Below, one piece after another: positions 1 to 6,654 of a stretch of 10,497 nucleotides of DNA. Numbering within the stretch: position 1 is the first letter of the stretch; every line of letters begins with the position of its first letter. Source of the stretch: Rhodobacterales bacterium UBA3089 (GTDB lineage Bacteria; Pseudomonadota; Alphaproteobacteria; Rhodobacterales; Rhodobacteraceae). The notes under the pieces are model-generated. The model worked only from the letters and a program-made list of their open reading frames with translations, did not search any database and was not told the origin of the DNA. The position numbers were made by a program, and so were the translations under genes. The DNA lies in NCBI GenBank assembly GCA_002367255.1, contig DFBD01000174.1, positions 277 to 10,773 on the forward strand, given 5' to 3'.

Positions 1-1210
1 TGATATCCACATTTGTTCGGCGCTTCGCTGCGATGTCCGCAACCATTCTGCCCACTCTTGGACCGATGGTCAGGCCGATGTGCTGGCCGCCGTAAGCGTG
101 GATGATATTCGGGGCGTCTGGGCTTTCGCCTAGCACCGGCATGCTGTCTGGCGTGGTCGGGCGGCGACCCATCCAGACTTCGTCGTATTCGAATTCCAGC
201 TTTGGATAGACCTTTTTCATTTGCTTTCGCAGCAGCTTGACGGGCGCGGTGGAGGCAGGGGCGTCTAGGCCGCCAAATTCAACAACGCCAGCAGCGCGCA
301 GGAAACCGTTCATCGGGGTCAGGACGAAGCGCGAGTCGGTTATCATGTAGGGGTTAGGCGCAGTGAAATTAGGGTTAAACATAGAGACGTGATAGCCGCG
401 CTCGGCCTCCAGTTTAACTTTCGGCGCCAGTTTTCTGGTTAGCAGGCTGGACCACGCACCAGCGGACAGGACGATCTTGTCGGCGGCAAGCTTTTCGCCG
501 CCTTTCAAGGTCACCGACGGGTTTTCGCCAGCGGTAATGTCGGCAACCTCGCCACGCTTGAACTGGCCGCCTTGGGATTGGTAATGCCCAAACAAGGCGG
601 CGACATAATCCCCGGGCGAGGACAGCCAGCCGTAGTCTTTATAGACAGTACCAAAGGTGTACGCCGGGCCGAGGTTGGGATCGCGTTCGAGGATTTCGGC
701 ACGGTTGATATGGTCCGGATCAAAGCCATGTTCTTTGCGCAGCGATGAAGACAGAGGGTCGTCATCGTAGTCGGATTTACTGGCATACAGGTTCACGTAC
801 TCGCCAGTCTGGATGAATTTCGCGGCTGGGGTTCCGGTGGATAAAGCCTGATGTTGATCGACAGAATCGTTGGTTAAGGCGGCCAGTCCCGCAGCAATTT
901 CGGTTACCTTTTTGACGTTGCCATTACGCAGGAACGGAACAAGCCACGGCAAAAAGCGCGGCAGGTAGGACCAGCGCAAGTAAAGCGGGGAGTTCGGATT
1001 CAGCAACATAGCGGGGGCCTGAGCCATAAGGCCGGGGACAGACACGGGAATAATGGCGCCACGAGCGATCAACCCTGCGTTCCCGAACGAGGTTTGGTCG
1101 GGGTGACCCGGATCTATCCGATCAATCAGGGTGACTTCCCAGCCGTCGCGGCGCAGCCATTCAGCGGATGAAACGCCGGTGATGCCGGCACCTATGACAA
1201 TAACTTTCAT
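1..1210 (-). CDS. dadA: D-amino acid dehydrogenase-like FAD oxidoreductase (DadA family), C-terminus cut by window edge
   Basis: Flavoprotein of the DAO/DadA family, expected to deaminate D-amino acids oxidatively at the inner face of the membrane and pass electrons to the respiratory chain. The translation opens with MKVIVIGAGITG, a dinucleotide-binding GxGxxG (residues 7-12) for FAD. TSFGNAGLI follows near residues 40-48, where DadA proteins contact the flavin. Near the end, MGRRPTTPDSMPVLG and YGGQHIGLTIGP match the C-terminal FAD-contact region of DadA. About 403 residues are visible and the family usually has 410-435, so only a short tail is missing. The start at 1210 overlaps the upstream phosphomannomutase stop as ATGA (1207-1210), which implies translational coupling in one operon. 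The family call is solid. The exact substrate is not, since Rhodobacterales carry several DadA paralogues, some acting on other secondary amines or hydroxyproline-type substrates. Confidence 0.8.
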   Translation of the reverse strand, partial: MKVIVIGAGITGVSSAEWLRRDGWEVTLIDRIDPGHPDQTSFGNAGLIARGAIIPVSVPGLMAQAPAMLLNPNSPLYLRWSYLPRFLPWLVPFLRNGNVKKVTEIAAGLAALTNDSVDQHQALSTGTPAAKFIQTGEYVNLYASKSDYDDDPLSSSLRKEHGFDPDHINRAEILERDPNLGPAYTFGTVYKDYGWLSSPGDYVAALFGHYQSQGGQFKRGEVADITAGENPSVTLKGGEKLAADKIVLSAGAWSSLLTRKLAPKVKLEAERGYHVSMFNPNFTAPNPYMITDSRFVLTPMNGFLRAAGVVEFGGLDAPASTAPVKLLRKQMKKVYPKLEFEYDEVWMGRRPTTPDSMPVLGESPDAPNIIHAYGGQHIGLTIGPRVGRMVADIAAKRRTNVDI

Positions 1211-2571
1211 AGGTCGAGCAGCCCGACGACGCGTTCCAGATGTTTAGCAATGGCGGCCTCGTCCCCGCGCGTTTCGATGTTCAGGCGCACCAGTGGTTCG
1301 GTTCCTGACATGCGCAGGTTCAAGCGCCAGTCGCCGAAATCCATGCCGAGGCCATCGAAGTGTTCGATCTGTTGGGCTTCACTTGCCAGTGCTGCTTCGA
1401 CTGTTTTCAAGGCGGCGGCAGGGTCTTTGATGGTAAAATTCTGTTCGCCCGATGCGGGGAATTTGGCTTTGCGGCTGGCGATCAAGTCTGCCAGCGAGGT
1501 TTGAGTGGTCGAAACCAGCTCGGCCACCATAAGCCACGGGATCATGCCGCTGTCGCAATAGGCGAAGTCGCGGAAGTAGTGATGCGCGCTCATCTCGCCG
1601 CCATAAACCGCACCATGTTCGCGCATAACCGCCTTTTGGTAAGCGTGTCCGGTGCGGGCTTGCACGGCTTTGCCACCTAGGTCGGCGACGATTTCCTGTG
1701 TGTTCCAGATCATGCGCGGGTCGTGGATGATCGTGGCACCCGGGTTTGCGTTAATTGCCTGCTGGGCGAGAAGGCCGACGATGTAGTACCCGTCAACAAA
1801 CGCGCCGTTGTGATCGAAGAAGAAACAGCGGTCAAAATCGCCATCCCATGCAACGCCGAAATCCACGTCGTGCTCGATAACAGCGGCAGCGGTGCGCGGC
1901 TGGTTTTCGGGCAGTAGCGGGTTGGGAATGCCGTTCGGGAAGCTGGAATCGGGCTGGTGGTCCATGCGTACAAACGTTAGGGGTGCGCCTTGGGCGGCGA
2001 GTTGCTTGGTGATTTCGTCAAAGGCAGGACCAGCAGTGCCGTTGCCCGCGTTAACAAGAATTTTTAGGGGTTTCAGCTTTGCGGGGTCGATAAACGAACA
2101 GATTTTCGCGGCGTAAGCCTCGCGGACGTTCACATTGGTTAACGTCCCCTTAACAGCGGCAGGGGCAAAGTTGGCGCGTTCGGCGGCCTTTCGAATCGCG
2201 TCCATTTCAACCTCGGGGCTAAGCGGGCGCGACCCTTTGCCGACAATCTTCATGCCGTTGTAGTCGATAGGGTTGTGAGAGGCCGTAACCTCCACTCCTG
2301 CATCGGCATTCAGGTGGTCGGTGGCGAAGTAGACTTCTTCGGTTCCGCTAAGCCCGATATCGAGTACGTTAACACCCATGTCCTGCAACCCGCGCGCAAC
2401 GGCGGCCTTTAGCCCGGCGCTGGTTTCGCGGCAATCGCCGCCCAAAACGACGGTTATTGGCGAAAGGCTTTGTGCAATGGCAGCGCCGACGTCGTAGGCG
2501 ATGGCTTCGTTCAGTTCCTCGCCCAGTTTTCCGCGAATGTCGTAAGATTTGAAGCAAGTCAGTTGGCGCAT
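1207..2571 (-). CDS. manB: phosphomannomutase / phosphoglucomutase
   Basis: Alpha-D-phosphohexomutase that interconverts the 6- and 1-phosphates of mannose or glucose in the cytoplasm, supplying GDP-mannose and other nucleotide sugars for surface polysaccharide. At 454 residues it has the normal family length. All four active-site loops are present: TASHNP at 96-101 with the catalytic phosphoserine S98, the metal-binding DGDFDR at 243-248, the sugar-binding GEMSAHH at 325-331, and the phosphate-binding RMSGTEP at 420-426. The N-terminal YDIRG (10-14) fixes the start at 2571; later starts would remove it. The ribosome binding site is weak. It is the first gene of a two-gene unit with the dadA-like gene and diverges from the cytochrome gene. 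A candidate minus-strand promoter is TTGATA (2680-2675), 16 bases, then TATACA (2658-2653); its -35 lies inside the FNR box. ManB, PMM/PGM (AlgC-like) or CpsG are equally fitting names. Confidence 0.92.
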   Translation of the reverse strand: MRQLTCFKSYDIRGKLGEELNEAIAYDVGAAIAQSLSPITVVLGGDCRETSAGLKAAVARGLQDMGVNVLDIGLSGTEEVYFATDHLNADAGVEVTASHNPIDYNGMKIVGKGSRPLSPEVEMDAIRKAAERANFAPAAVKGTLTNVNVREAYAAKICSFIDPAKLKPLKILVNAGNGTAGPAFDEITKQLAAQGAPLTFVRMDHQPDSSFPNGIPNPLLPENQPRTAAAVIEHDVDFGVAWDGDFDRCFFFDHNGAFVDGYYIVGLLAQQAINANPGATIIHDPRMIWNTQEIVADLGGKAVQARTGHAYQKAVMREHGAVYGGEMSAHHYFRDFAYCDSGMIPWLMVAELVSTTQTSLADLIASRKAKFPASGEQNFTIKDPAAALKTVEAALASEAQQIEHFDGLGMDFGDWRLNLRMSGTEPLVRLNIETRGDEAAIAKHLERVVGLLDL

Positions 2572-2666
2572 GGTTTAATCATTTCGTAATTATTTTAGTC
2601 ATATTTGAAGCGGTTGCCCGCCTAGGACGTTTCCGCCACATTGTTAAGACTTTGTATAAGGTGTTA

Positions 2667-2680
2667 TTGACGCATATCAA
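2667..2680 (+). promoter_or_regulatory. FNR/FnrL-type box in the divergent promoter region
   Basis: The sequence TTGACGCATATCAA matches the FNR/FnrL consensus TTGAY-N4-ATCAA. Its centre (2673.5) is about 41.5 bases upstream of a plausible cytochrome start site near 2715, which is the spacing of class II FNR-activated promoters; a weak -10-like TATGTG sits at 2703-2708. On the other strand the box covers the -35 of a possible promoter for the phosphomannomutase gene, so it could repress that one. The match is seen directly; the regulatory role is inferred. Confidence 0.72.
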
Positions 2681-2741
2681 TGCATTGCTTCCGCACGCGG
2701 TTTATGTGCAACATCAGAAAACGAAATGGAAAGGCAAATAA

Positions 2742-3200
2742 ATGAAACTCGTTACTTACGCCCTTACCGGTGCCTTCATGCTGGCGTCAACCGCCGCATT
2801 CGCGGAGTCGCACGAAGCGGCTGAAGAAAATACACAGCAGATGACCGTCGAGGCTGCACTCGCAGGTGGCGACGCGGCTGCTGGCGAAAAAGTGTTCAAG
2901 AAGTGTAAAGCCTGCCACATGATCGGCGAAGGCGCAAAAACGCGCACTGGCCCGCCGCTTAACAACATAGTTGGCACGGAATTAGGTGTTTTTGAGGGCT
3001 TCACGTATTCCAAAGGCATGGTAGTACTTAGCGACGAAGGCACCGTTTGGACAATCGAAAACCTTAACGCACTGCTACTCAAGCCGCGTGACTTCATCGA
3101 AAAAACCAAAATGTCCTTTGCTGGTCTTAAAGACGAAGAAGACCGTGCGAACCTGATCGCGTATCTTGCGACCTTCACAACGGTTGAAGCGGACAACTGA
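2742..3200 (+). CDS. periplasmic mono-haem class I cytochrome c (cytochrome c2-like)
   Basis: Soluble electron carrier of 152 residues. A Sec signal peptide spans residues 1-21, with a predicted cut after AFA; an acidic, Glu-rich linker follows. The class I fold begins at GDAAAGEKVFKKCKACH, with the haem-binding CKACH at 55-59. The likely sixth ligand is M124 in KTKMSF, and the C-terminal helix is ANLIAYLATF. These features resemble cytochrome c2/c550 of purple and marine alphaproteobacteria, which carry electrons from the bc1 complex or periplasmic dehydrogenases to terminal oxidases, a reaction centre or denitrification enzymes. An AAAGG ribosome binding site lies 5' of the ATG. The gene stands alone between a divergent FNR-box promoter and a terminator, which suggests low-oxygen control. 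Its partner protein cannot be told from the sequence. Confidence 0.9.
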   Translation: MKLVTYALTGAFMLASTAAFAESHEAAEENTQQMTVEAALAGGDAAAGEKVFKKCKACHMIGEGAKTRTGPPLNNIVGTELGVFEGFTYSKGMVVLSDEGTVWTIENLNALLLKPRDFIEKTKMSFAGLKDEEDRANLIAYLATFTTVEADN

Positions 3201-3227
3201 TACCGGTTTATCGGGTAACATATTAAG

Positions 3228-3261
3228 CGGCCTTCGAATAACTCGGAGGCCGTATTCTTTT
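3228..3261 (+). terminator. intrinsic terminator of the cytochrome c gene
   Basis: A 10-bp stem (3228-3237 with 3243-3252, one G-U pair) encloses a 5-base loop and is followed by TATTCTTTT. It ends only 20 bases before the next gene's start at 3282, so that gene must depend on read-through or on a promoter lying within this hairpin. Confidence 0.85.
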
Positions 3262-3281
3262 GAGCTTGCAAGTTGGTACGC

Positions 3282-4277
3282 ATGAAAATCTTTAGACTGT
3301 TGGCTTTTACAGTTGTTCTTGTCGGTTGTGGTAAGTTTCCGGTTTACGGCGAGCTGGAGATTGCGCGCGATGCCGACCACCCGGCAGTTGGGCGACAAAT
3401 TAGTGTTACCACTTGGAACGTAGGATATGGCGCATTAGGGGCGGATGCAGATTTTATCTCGGATGGCGGCGTGCATATGAGAGCGCTGGATGCAGACGAG
3501 ATCACTACGGCCGTCAACGAGATCGGGCGCGTGGTTGGCGAGTTTGACGCGCACATCCTGTTGTTTCAGGAATTGGCAAATGTCAGCGTGCTTACGCGAA
3601 ATATCTCGGTTCAGGACGAGATTGCCCGAAATCTGACCGATTACTCGGCGGTTTATTGGGAAGACCTAGGGGTTATTGCGCCAACGCCTTACGACATCTC
3701 TCATGGGATGGGTGTTTATGCACGGACCGATATAGGGGTCAGCACCGCAGTCGAACTGCCACAAGAACCCGGATATTTCTTTTTGTCGGTCAAGCGATAC
3801 TACGCCGCGATTGTAACCGAAGTTCCTATTCGCGGCACTGACCGTAAGTGGGTGTTGATAAACATCCATCTATCGGCGTTCGATGATGGGGCCGATGTAC
3901 GGCGCGCGCAGGTTAAGGTGGTGTTTGATTTTGCCAGAGCCGAGTATGCCAAAGGCAATTACGTAGTGCTTGGCGGAGACTGGAACATGCGGATTTCGGA
4001 TACGGACTTTGCGCACACCACGTCGGACAAAGACCTGTTCTGGGTTTACGATTTCCCGCAAGATCTTCTGCCCAAGGGGTGGCAGCTTGGTGTGGACGAA
4101 CAGACGCCGACGGTGCGGACGTTGCAAAAACCCTATATCGAGGGTGAGAATTACACAGCGATCATCGACGGTTTCGCCTATTCGCCGAACGTGCGGCTAA
4201 ATCATATTAGAACGACAGACCTTAAGTTCGAGAATTCCGACCATCATCCCGTGACGGCGGAATTCTCGGTTCGTTAA
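3282..4277 (+). CDS. endonuclease/exonuclease/phosphatase-fold lipoprotein
   Basis: A 331-residue protein of the EEP (DNase I-like / exonuclease III-like) superfamily, predicted to be exported and lipid-anchored. The N-terminus is a hydrophobic signal with a lipobox, LVGC, and C16 as the lipidation site. Fold motifs appear in order: TTWNVG (N46), FQEL (metal-binding E97), INIHLS (H196), GGDWN (D233, N235), IIDG (D296) and SDHHPV (D320, H321). All the catalytic residues expected of a metal-dependent phosphodiesterase or phosphatase are present. Substrates in this superfamily range from DNA to phosphoinositides, sphingomyelin and small phosphate esters, and nothing here picks one. ATG at 3282 is preferred to an in-frame TTG at 3273 because it puts the lipobox at the usual distance. 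The ribosome binding site is poor. The stop overlaps the convergent cbtA stop by four bases. Confidence 0.78.
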   Translation: MKIFRLLAFTVVLVGCGKFPVYGELEIARDADHPAVGRQISVTTWNVGYGALGADADFISDGGVHMRALDADEITTAVNEIGRVVGEFDAHILLFQELANVSVLTRNISVQDEIARNLTDYSAVYWEDLGVIAPTPYDISHGMGVYARTDIGVSTAVELPQEPGYFFLSVKRYYAAIVTEVPIRGTDRKWVLINIHLSAFDDGADVRRAQVKVVFDFARAEYAKGNYVVLGGDWNMRISDTDFAHTTSDKDLFWVYDFPQDLLPKGWQLGVDEQTPTVRTLQKPYIEGENYTAIIDGFAYSPNVRLNHIRTTDLKFENSDHHPVTAEFSVR

Positions 4278-4948
4278 GCGCTTTCTTGCAGCCAGAAGTA
4301 CGCGGACAGCACGCCGAGAGCTATCCACCCAACAGCACCGACAGCCAAACTGCGGCCTGCGAATTCGGCGGCGAGTTCGGGTGGGACGGTGCCGCCAAAT
4401 ACCTCGGGGTGTGGGGCGCCGATGATGTGTGGGATGGCGAGGATCACCAGTCCTACACCCCAATGCGTCCAGTTTTTGCCAAACACAACGGCGGCAATGC
4501 CAACCATGGTTGCGATAATTGTGCCAACTAGCCAGATTTGGCGTTGGGTTATTTCGGCTGCGATCATACCGGGTAGTTCCGGTGCAATCCCCATCGCGGG
4601 CGCGAGTTGAAATGCAGCGTACCCTGCCAGCCCCCAAAGGATGCCGCTGCGGGTGGTGATCCGAACGCCCTTTTCCTGCGCGAACGCCATTGCAGCAACC
4701 ATCACGAAGGCAAAACCGATGTAGATCGTGCATGCGTAAAGTGCGGTCAGGCCGTTTCGGGCCCAGTCATGCTCGACTTCGATATCAGGGGTTGGCACAG
4801 TTACGTCACCGAAGTGGATAAGCATACCGCTTTCGTAAAGCTCGGCTTCCAGCAGAAGTGGCACAAGCATAGATATAGTCAACGCTGCGACGATTATTCC
4901 AGCAGCGAGACCAGCGAACAAAGCGCTGTAAACCAGATTTTTCAACAT
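4274..4948 (-). CDS. cbtA: cobalt transporter subunit CbtA
   Basis: Inner-membrane protein of 224 residues, matching the CbtA family that was proposed to import cobalt for B12 synthesis on the basis of its link to cobalamin riboswitches. Hydrophobic segments lie at about 6-33, 67-90, 101-120, 137-157, 162-178 and 200-220, giving around six membrane helices. Conserved-looking polar sites are the acidic/His stretch near 53-62 (PTPDIEVEHD) and PHIIGAPHPE at 173-182, whose His residues could bind metal. Its ATG follows the cbtB stop by three bases and has no ribosome binding site of its own, so translation is probably coupled to cbtB. Control comes from the cobalamin riboswitch upstream of cbtB. 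The 3' end overlaps the convergent lipoprotein gene. Transport of cobalt itself is inferred from the family, not shown here. Confidence 0.88.
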   Translation of the reverse strand: MLKNLVYSALFAGLAAGIIVAALTISMLVPLLLEAELYESGMLIHFGDVTVPTPDIEVEHDWARNGLTALYACTIYIGFAFVMVAAMAFAQEKGVRITTRSGILWGLAGYAAFQLAPAMGIAPELPGMIAAEITQRQIWLVGTIIATMVGIAAVVFGKNWTHWGVGLVILAIPHIIGAPHPEVFGGTVPPELAAEFAGRSLAVGAVGWIALGVLSAYFWLQESA

Positions 4949-4951
4949 GGT

Positions 4952-5122
4952 TTAGTGACAGGCAAAGCCGATAGCGTGGCGCATATCGTGGGCTGTATCA
5001 TGCAGCGTGGCTGAACTTGCGAAGCCAGCGATGAACAATACCGACAGACCCATGAACGCAACGAATGCGATCGAGATAAGGTTGGTATCGGATTTTATGG
5101 CCGTTTGTGTAGCAGTAGTCAT
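4952..5122 (-). CDS. cbtB: cobalt transporter subunit CbtB (small His-containing membrane protein)
   Basis: A 56-residue protein. It has a short polar N-terminus, one membrane helix at about residues 15-36, and a C-terminal tail with the metal-binding pattern HDTAHDMRHAIGFACH (41-56). This single helix plus His-rich tail ending in a Cys-His pair is typical of CbtB, the partner of CbtA. A good AAGGAG ribosome binding site (5136-5131) lies upstream of the ATG at 5122, directly after a small hairpin. It is the first gene of the riboswitch-controlled cbtBA transcript and is followed three bases later by cbtA. Confidence 0.87.
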   Translation of the reverse strand: MTTATQTAIKSDTNLISIAFVAFMGLSVLFIAGFASSATLHDTAHDMRHAIGFACH

Positions 5123-5130
5123 TTTCAGTT

Positions 5131-5154
5131 CTCCTTACCGTCTTCCCCGACGGT
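5131..5154 (-). promoter_or_regulatory. hairpin abutting the cbtB Shine-Dalgarno sequence (likely riboswitch expression platform)
   Basis: On the minus strand ACCGTC, a GGGGAA loop and GACGGT form a perfect 6-bp hairpin (5154-5137), followed at once by AAGGAG (5136-5131), the cbtB ribosome binding site. There is no T-run behind the hairpin, so it is not a classic terminator. It is better read as part of a translational expression platform between the riboswitch and cbtB. Confidence 0.55.
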
Positions 5155-5163
5155 GTTTGTTGA

Positions 5164-5349
5164 CACATATGCGAGGCCGGTCTCCTGGCTTATGGTTTTT
5201 GGCTGGCATCGCCTTCCCGGTGTTACCCAGTGGCTTATGATGCCCGCTAACCACATACAGTCGCGGGGGCGGCTGCGGCTTTGGGCCCCGACTTGGGTAG
5301 TCCCTCAACGCATTCCCGTTTCATCCCCGAGTGCTTGTGCAAACATGTG
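5164..5349 (-). promoter_or_regulatory. cobalamin (adenosylcobalamin) riboswitch controlling cbtBA
   Basis: Read on the minus strand, the leader contains the cobalamin riboswitch landmarks in order. First comes GATGAAACGGGAATGCG; then GCCGCAGCCGCCCCCGCGACTGTA, which ends in the classic CCCGCNACTGT-type core; then AAGCCACTGGG, CCGGGAAGGC and the B12 box AAGCCAGGAGACCGGCC (5191-5175). The ends can close a P1 helix: CACATGT..GC (5349-5339) pairs with GCATATGTG (5172-5164), with a two-base bulge. The element lies 42 bases upstream of cbtB and should lower transporter expression when B12 is bound. The class is certain by pattern; the outer boundaries are approximate. Confidence 0.93.
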
Positions 5350-5434
5350 GGGAACCTTGCAAAGTAAGCTTTCCGAGATTCGGGGTGCCAAGTCAAGGAT
5401 TTTGCGTATAACCCCCTTGATAAATACAGAATCG

Positions 5435-5469
5435 TTGTCAATTACGTTGATATATTCTAATATACGAAT
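5435..5469 (+). promoter_or_regulatory. mrp promoter with overlapping SqrR/BigR-type operator
   Basis: TTGTCA (5435-5440), a 17-base spacer and TAATAT (5458-5463) make a strong sigma70-type promoter ahead of mrp. The -10 hexamer lies inside ATTC-TAATATAC-GAAT (5454-5469), an exact ATTC-N8-GAAT as I recall for SqrR of Rhodobacter capsulatus. The 13-mer CTAATATACGAAT (5457-5469) recurs in the repressor gene's own promoter (8256-8268). A repressor bound here would cover the -10. Motifs are seen directly; binding is inferred. Confidence 0.65.
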
Positions 5470-5514
5470 GAATACTCAATCGGCATCCGTAGGTGCCAAA
5501 AACAAGGGGGAAAC

Positions 5515-6612
5515 ATGGCTGATTCATTATCAGACCGGATATTGGGCGAACTGTCCCAAATTGCGGTTGATGGCCTTAACGGAGATCTGGTTTCGCTGGG
5601 CCTGGTATCTGAAATCACGGAAACTGAGGGAAAAGTTATCTTTTCCATCACGATTCCAGATGAATTTCGCGGTAACTTCGACCCGATCCGCGACGACGCG
5701 CAAGCGCGTGTCGAAGCGATGGACGGGATTGATACTGCATTGGTCGTTCTGACCGCAGCCGTTGATGCGCCCGCCGCTGCCGAGCAGCCACCGCAGTTGC
5801 AGACATCCAAACCTGTCGGCCGTGATATGCGCCCGCTGTCGTCGGCTATCCCCGGCGTAGGTGCGGTCGTGGCGGTCGCCTCTGGTAAGGGCGGTGTCGG
5901 GAAATCTACGACATCGGCCAATATCGCGCTGGCACTGTCTTCCCTTGGTTTGCGGGTTGGTTTGCTGGATGCAGATATTTATGGCCCGTCAATTCCACGC
6001 TTAATGGGTGGTGACGGCCAGCTTGATATCGTTGATGAAAAAATCATCCCGAAGGATTCGTATGGCGTCAAAGTCATGTCGATGGGCTTCATGATGGAAG
6101 AGGACAAGCCGGTTATCTGGCGTGGTCCGATGATCGTTTCCGCGTTAATGCAGATGGTTCACGAAACCAACTGGGGTACGCTTGATGTGCTGATTCTGGA
6201 TATGCCTCCGGGAACGGGTGATGCGCAGCTTACGATGGCGCAGCAGGTTCCTATGGCGGGTGCGGTTATCGTTTCCACGCCTCAGGATTTGGCGTTGATC
6301 GATGCGCGTAAGGGTCTGAAGATGTTCCAGGATGTGGACGTGCCAATCCTCGGGATTATCGAGAATATGAGCAACTTCATCTGCCCGCATTGTGGTGAAA
6401 CATCGGATATCTTCGGCCATGGCGGCGCGAAGGACGAGGCGATCAAACTGGGTGTGCCGTTCCTTGGTGCGATCCCGTTGCATATGGATATTCGCATGCA
6501 CTCGGATGATGGCAAGCCAACTGTGGTTGCTGAACCGGATGGGCCGCATACGAAAATCTATAAGGCTATCGCTTTGAACATCGCCACGCAGCTTCGCAAT
6601 AGCGACGAATAA
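5515..6612 (+). CDS. mrp: Mrp/NBP35 (ApbC)-family iron-sulfur cluster carrier ATPase
   Basis: Cytoplasmic P-loop ATPase that holds a bridging [4Fe-4S] cluster at its dimer interface and delivers it to target apoproteins. At 365 residues it has the full two-part bacterial form: an N-terminal MIP18-type domain at about 5-80, an Ala/Pro/Gln linker, then the ATPase. The deviant Walker A is GKGGVGKS (124-131), LLDADIYGPS covers 150-159 and LDMPPGTGD is at 228-236. The cluster ligands are the CPHC pair (290-293) in NMSNFICPHCG. The start at 5515 follows a strong AGGGGG ribosome binding site. It is monocistronic and closed by a perfect 10-bp terminator. Its promoter carries an operator-like site shared with neighbouring sulfur genes, so its synthesis may rise under reactive sulfur stress, perhaps to serve sirohaem/Fe-S sulfur enzymes; that link is my inference. 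Confidence 0.92.
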   Translation: MADSLSDRILGELSQIAVDGLNGDLVSLGLVSEITETEGKVIFSITIPDEFRGNFDPIRDDAQARVEAMDGIDTALVVLTAAVDAPAAAEQPPQLQTSKPVGRDMRPLSSAIPGVGAVVAVASGKGGVGKSTTSANIALALSSLGLRVGLLDADIYGPSIPRLMGGDGQLDIVDEKIIPKDSYGVKVMSMGFMMEEDKPVIWRGPMIVSALMQMVHETNWGTLDVLILDMPPGTGDAQLTMAQQVPMAGAVIVSTPQDLALIDARKGLKMFQDVDVPILGIIENMSNFICPHCGETSDIFGHGGAKDEAIKLGVPFLGAIPLHMDIRMHSDDGKPTVVAEPDGPHTKIYKAIALNIATQLRNSDE

Positions 6613-6618
6613 ATAGAC

Positions 6619-6654
6619 CGGCCCCTGCTTAACGGCAGGGGCCGAATTCTTTTA
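6619..6654 (+). terminator. terminator of mrp, probably bidirectional with yeeE
   Basis: A perfect 10-bp GC-rich stem, CGGCCCCTGC (6619-6628) with GCAGGGGCCG (6635-6644), has a 6-base loop and is followed by AATTCTTTTA. The tail runs into the stop codon of the convergent yeeE-like gene (6652-6654). In the minus direction the hairpin is followed by a weaker T-rich stretch, so it may serve both genes. Confidence 0.9.

Noticed and set aside
3273..3281. Alternative TTG start nine bases upstream for the EEP-fold lipoprotein.
   Set aside because: It adds MVR before a standard lipoprotein signal and has no better ribosome binding site; ATG at 3282 is more usual.
2756..3283. Long 175-codon open frame on the minus strand across the cytochrome c gene.
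   Set aside because: It is the antisense shadow of a clear haem protein and has no recognisable motif; similar antisense frames over manB, dsrE and the amidotransferase were dropped for the same reason.
5376..5396. A TTGGCACCC stretch on the minus strand upstream of the riboswitch, resembling the -24 half of a sigma54 promoter (TGGCAC-N5-TTGC).
   Set aside because: The required GC-containing -12 half is absent at the right spacing (CTCGG/ATCTC is found there).
5439..5450. TCAA-TTACG-TTGA dyad in the mrp promoter spacer, reminiscent of an FNR box.
   Set aside because: The half-sites are in the everted order and the spacing is wrong for FNR (TTGA...TCAA with four bases between inner halves).
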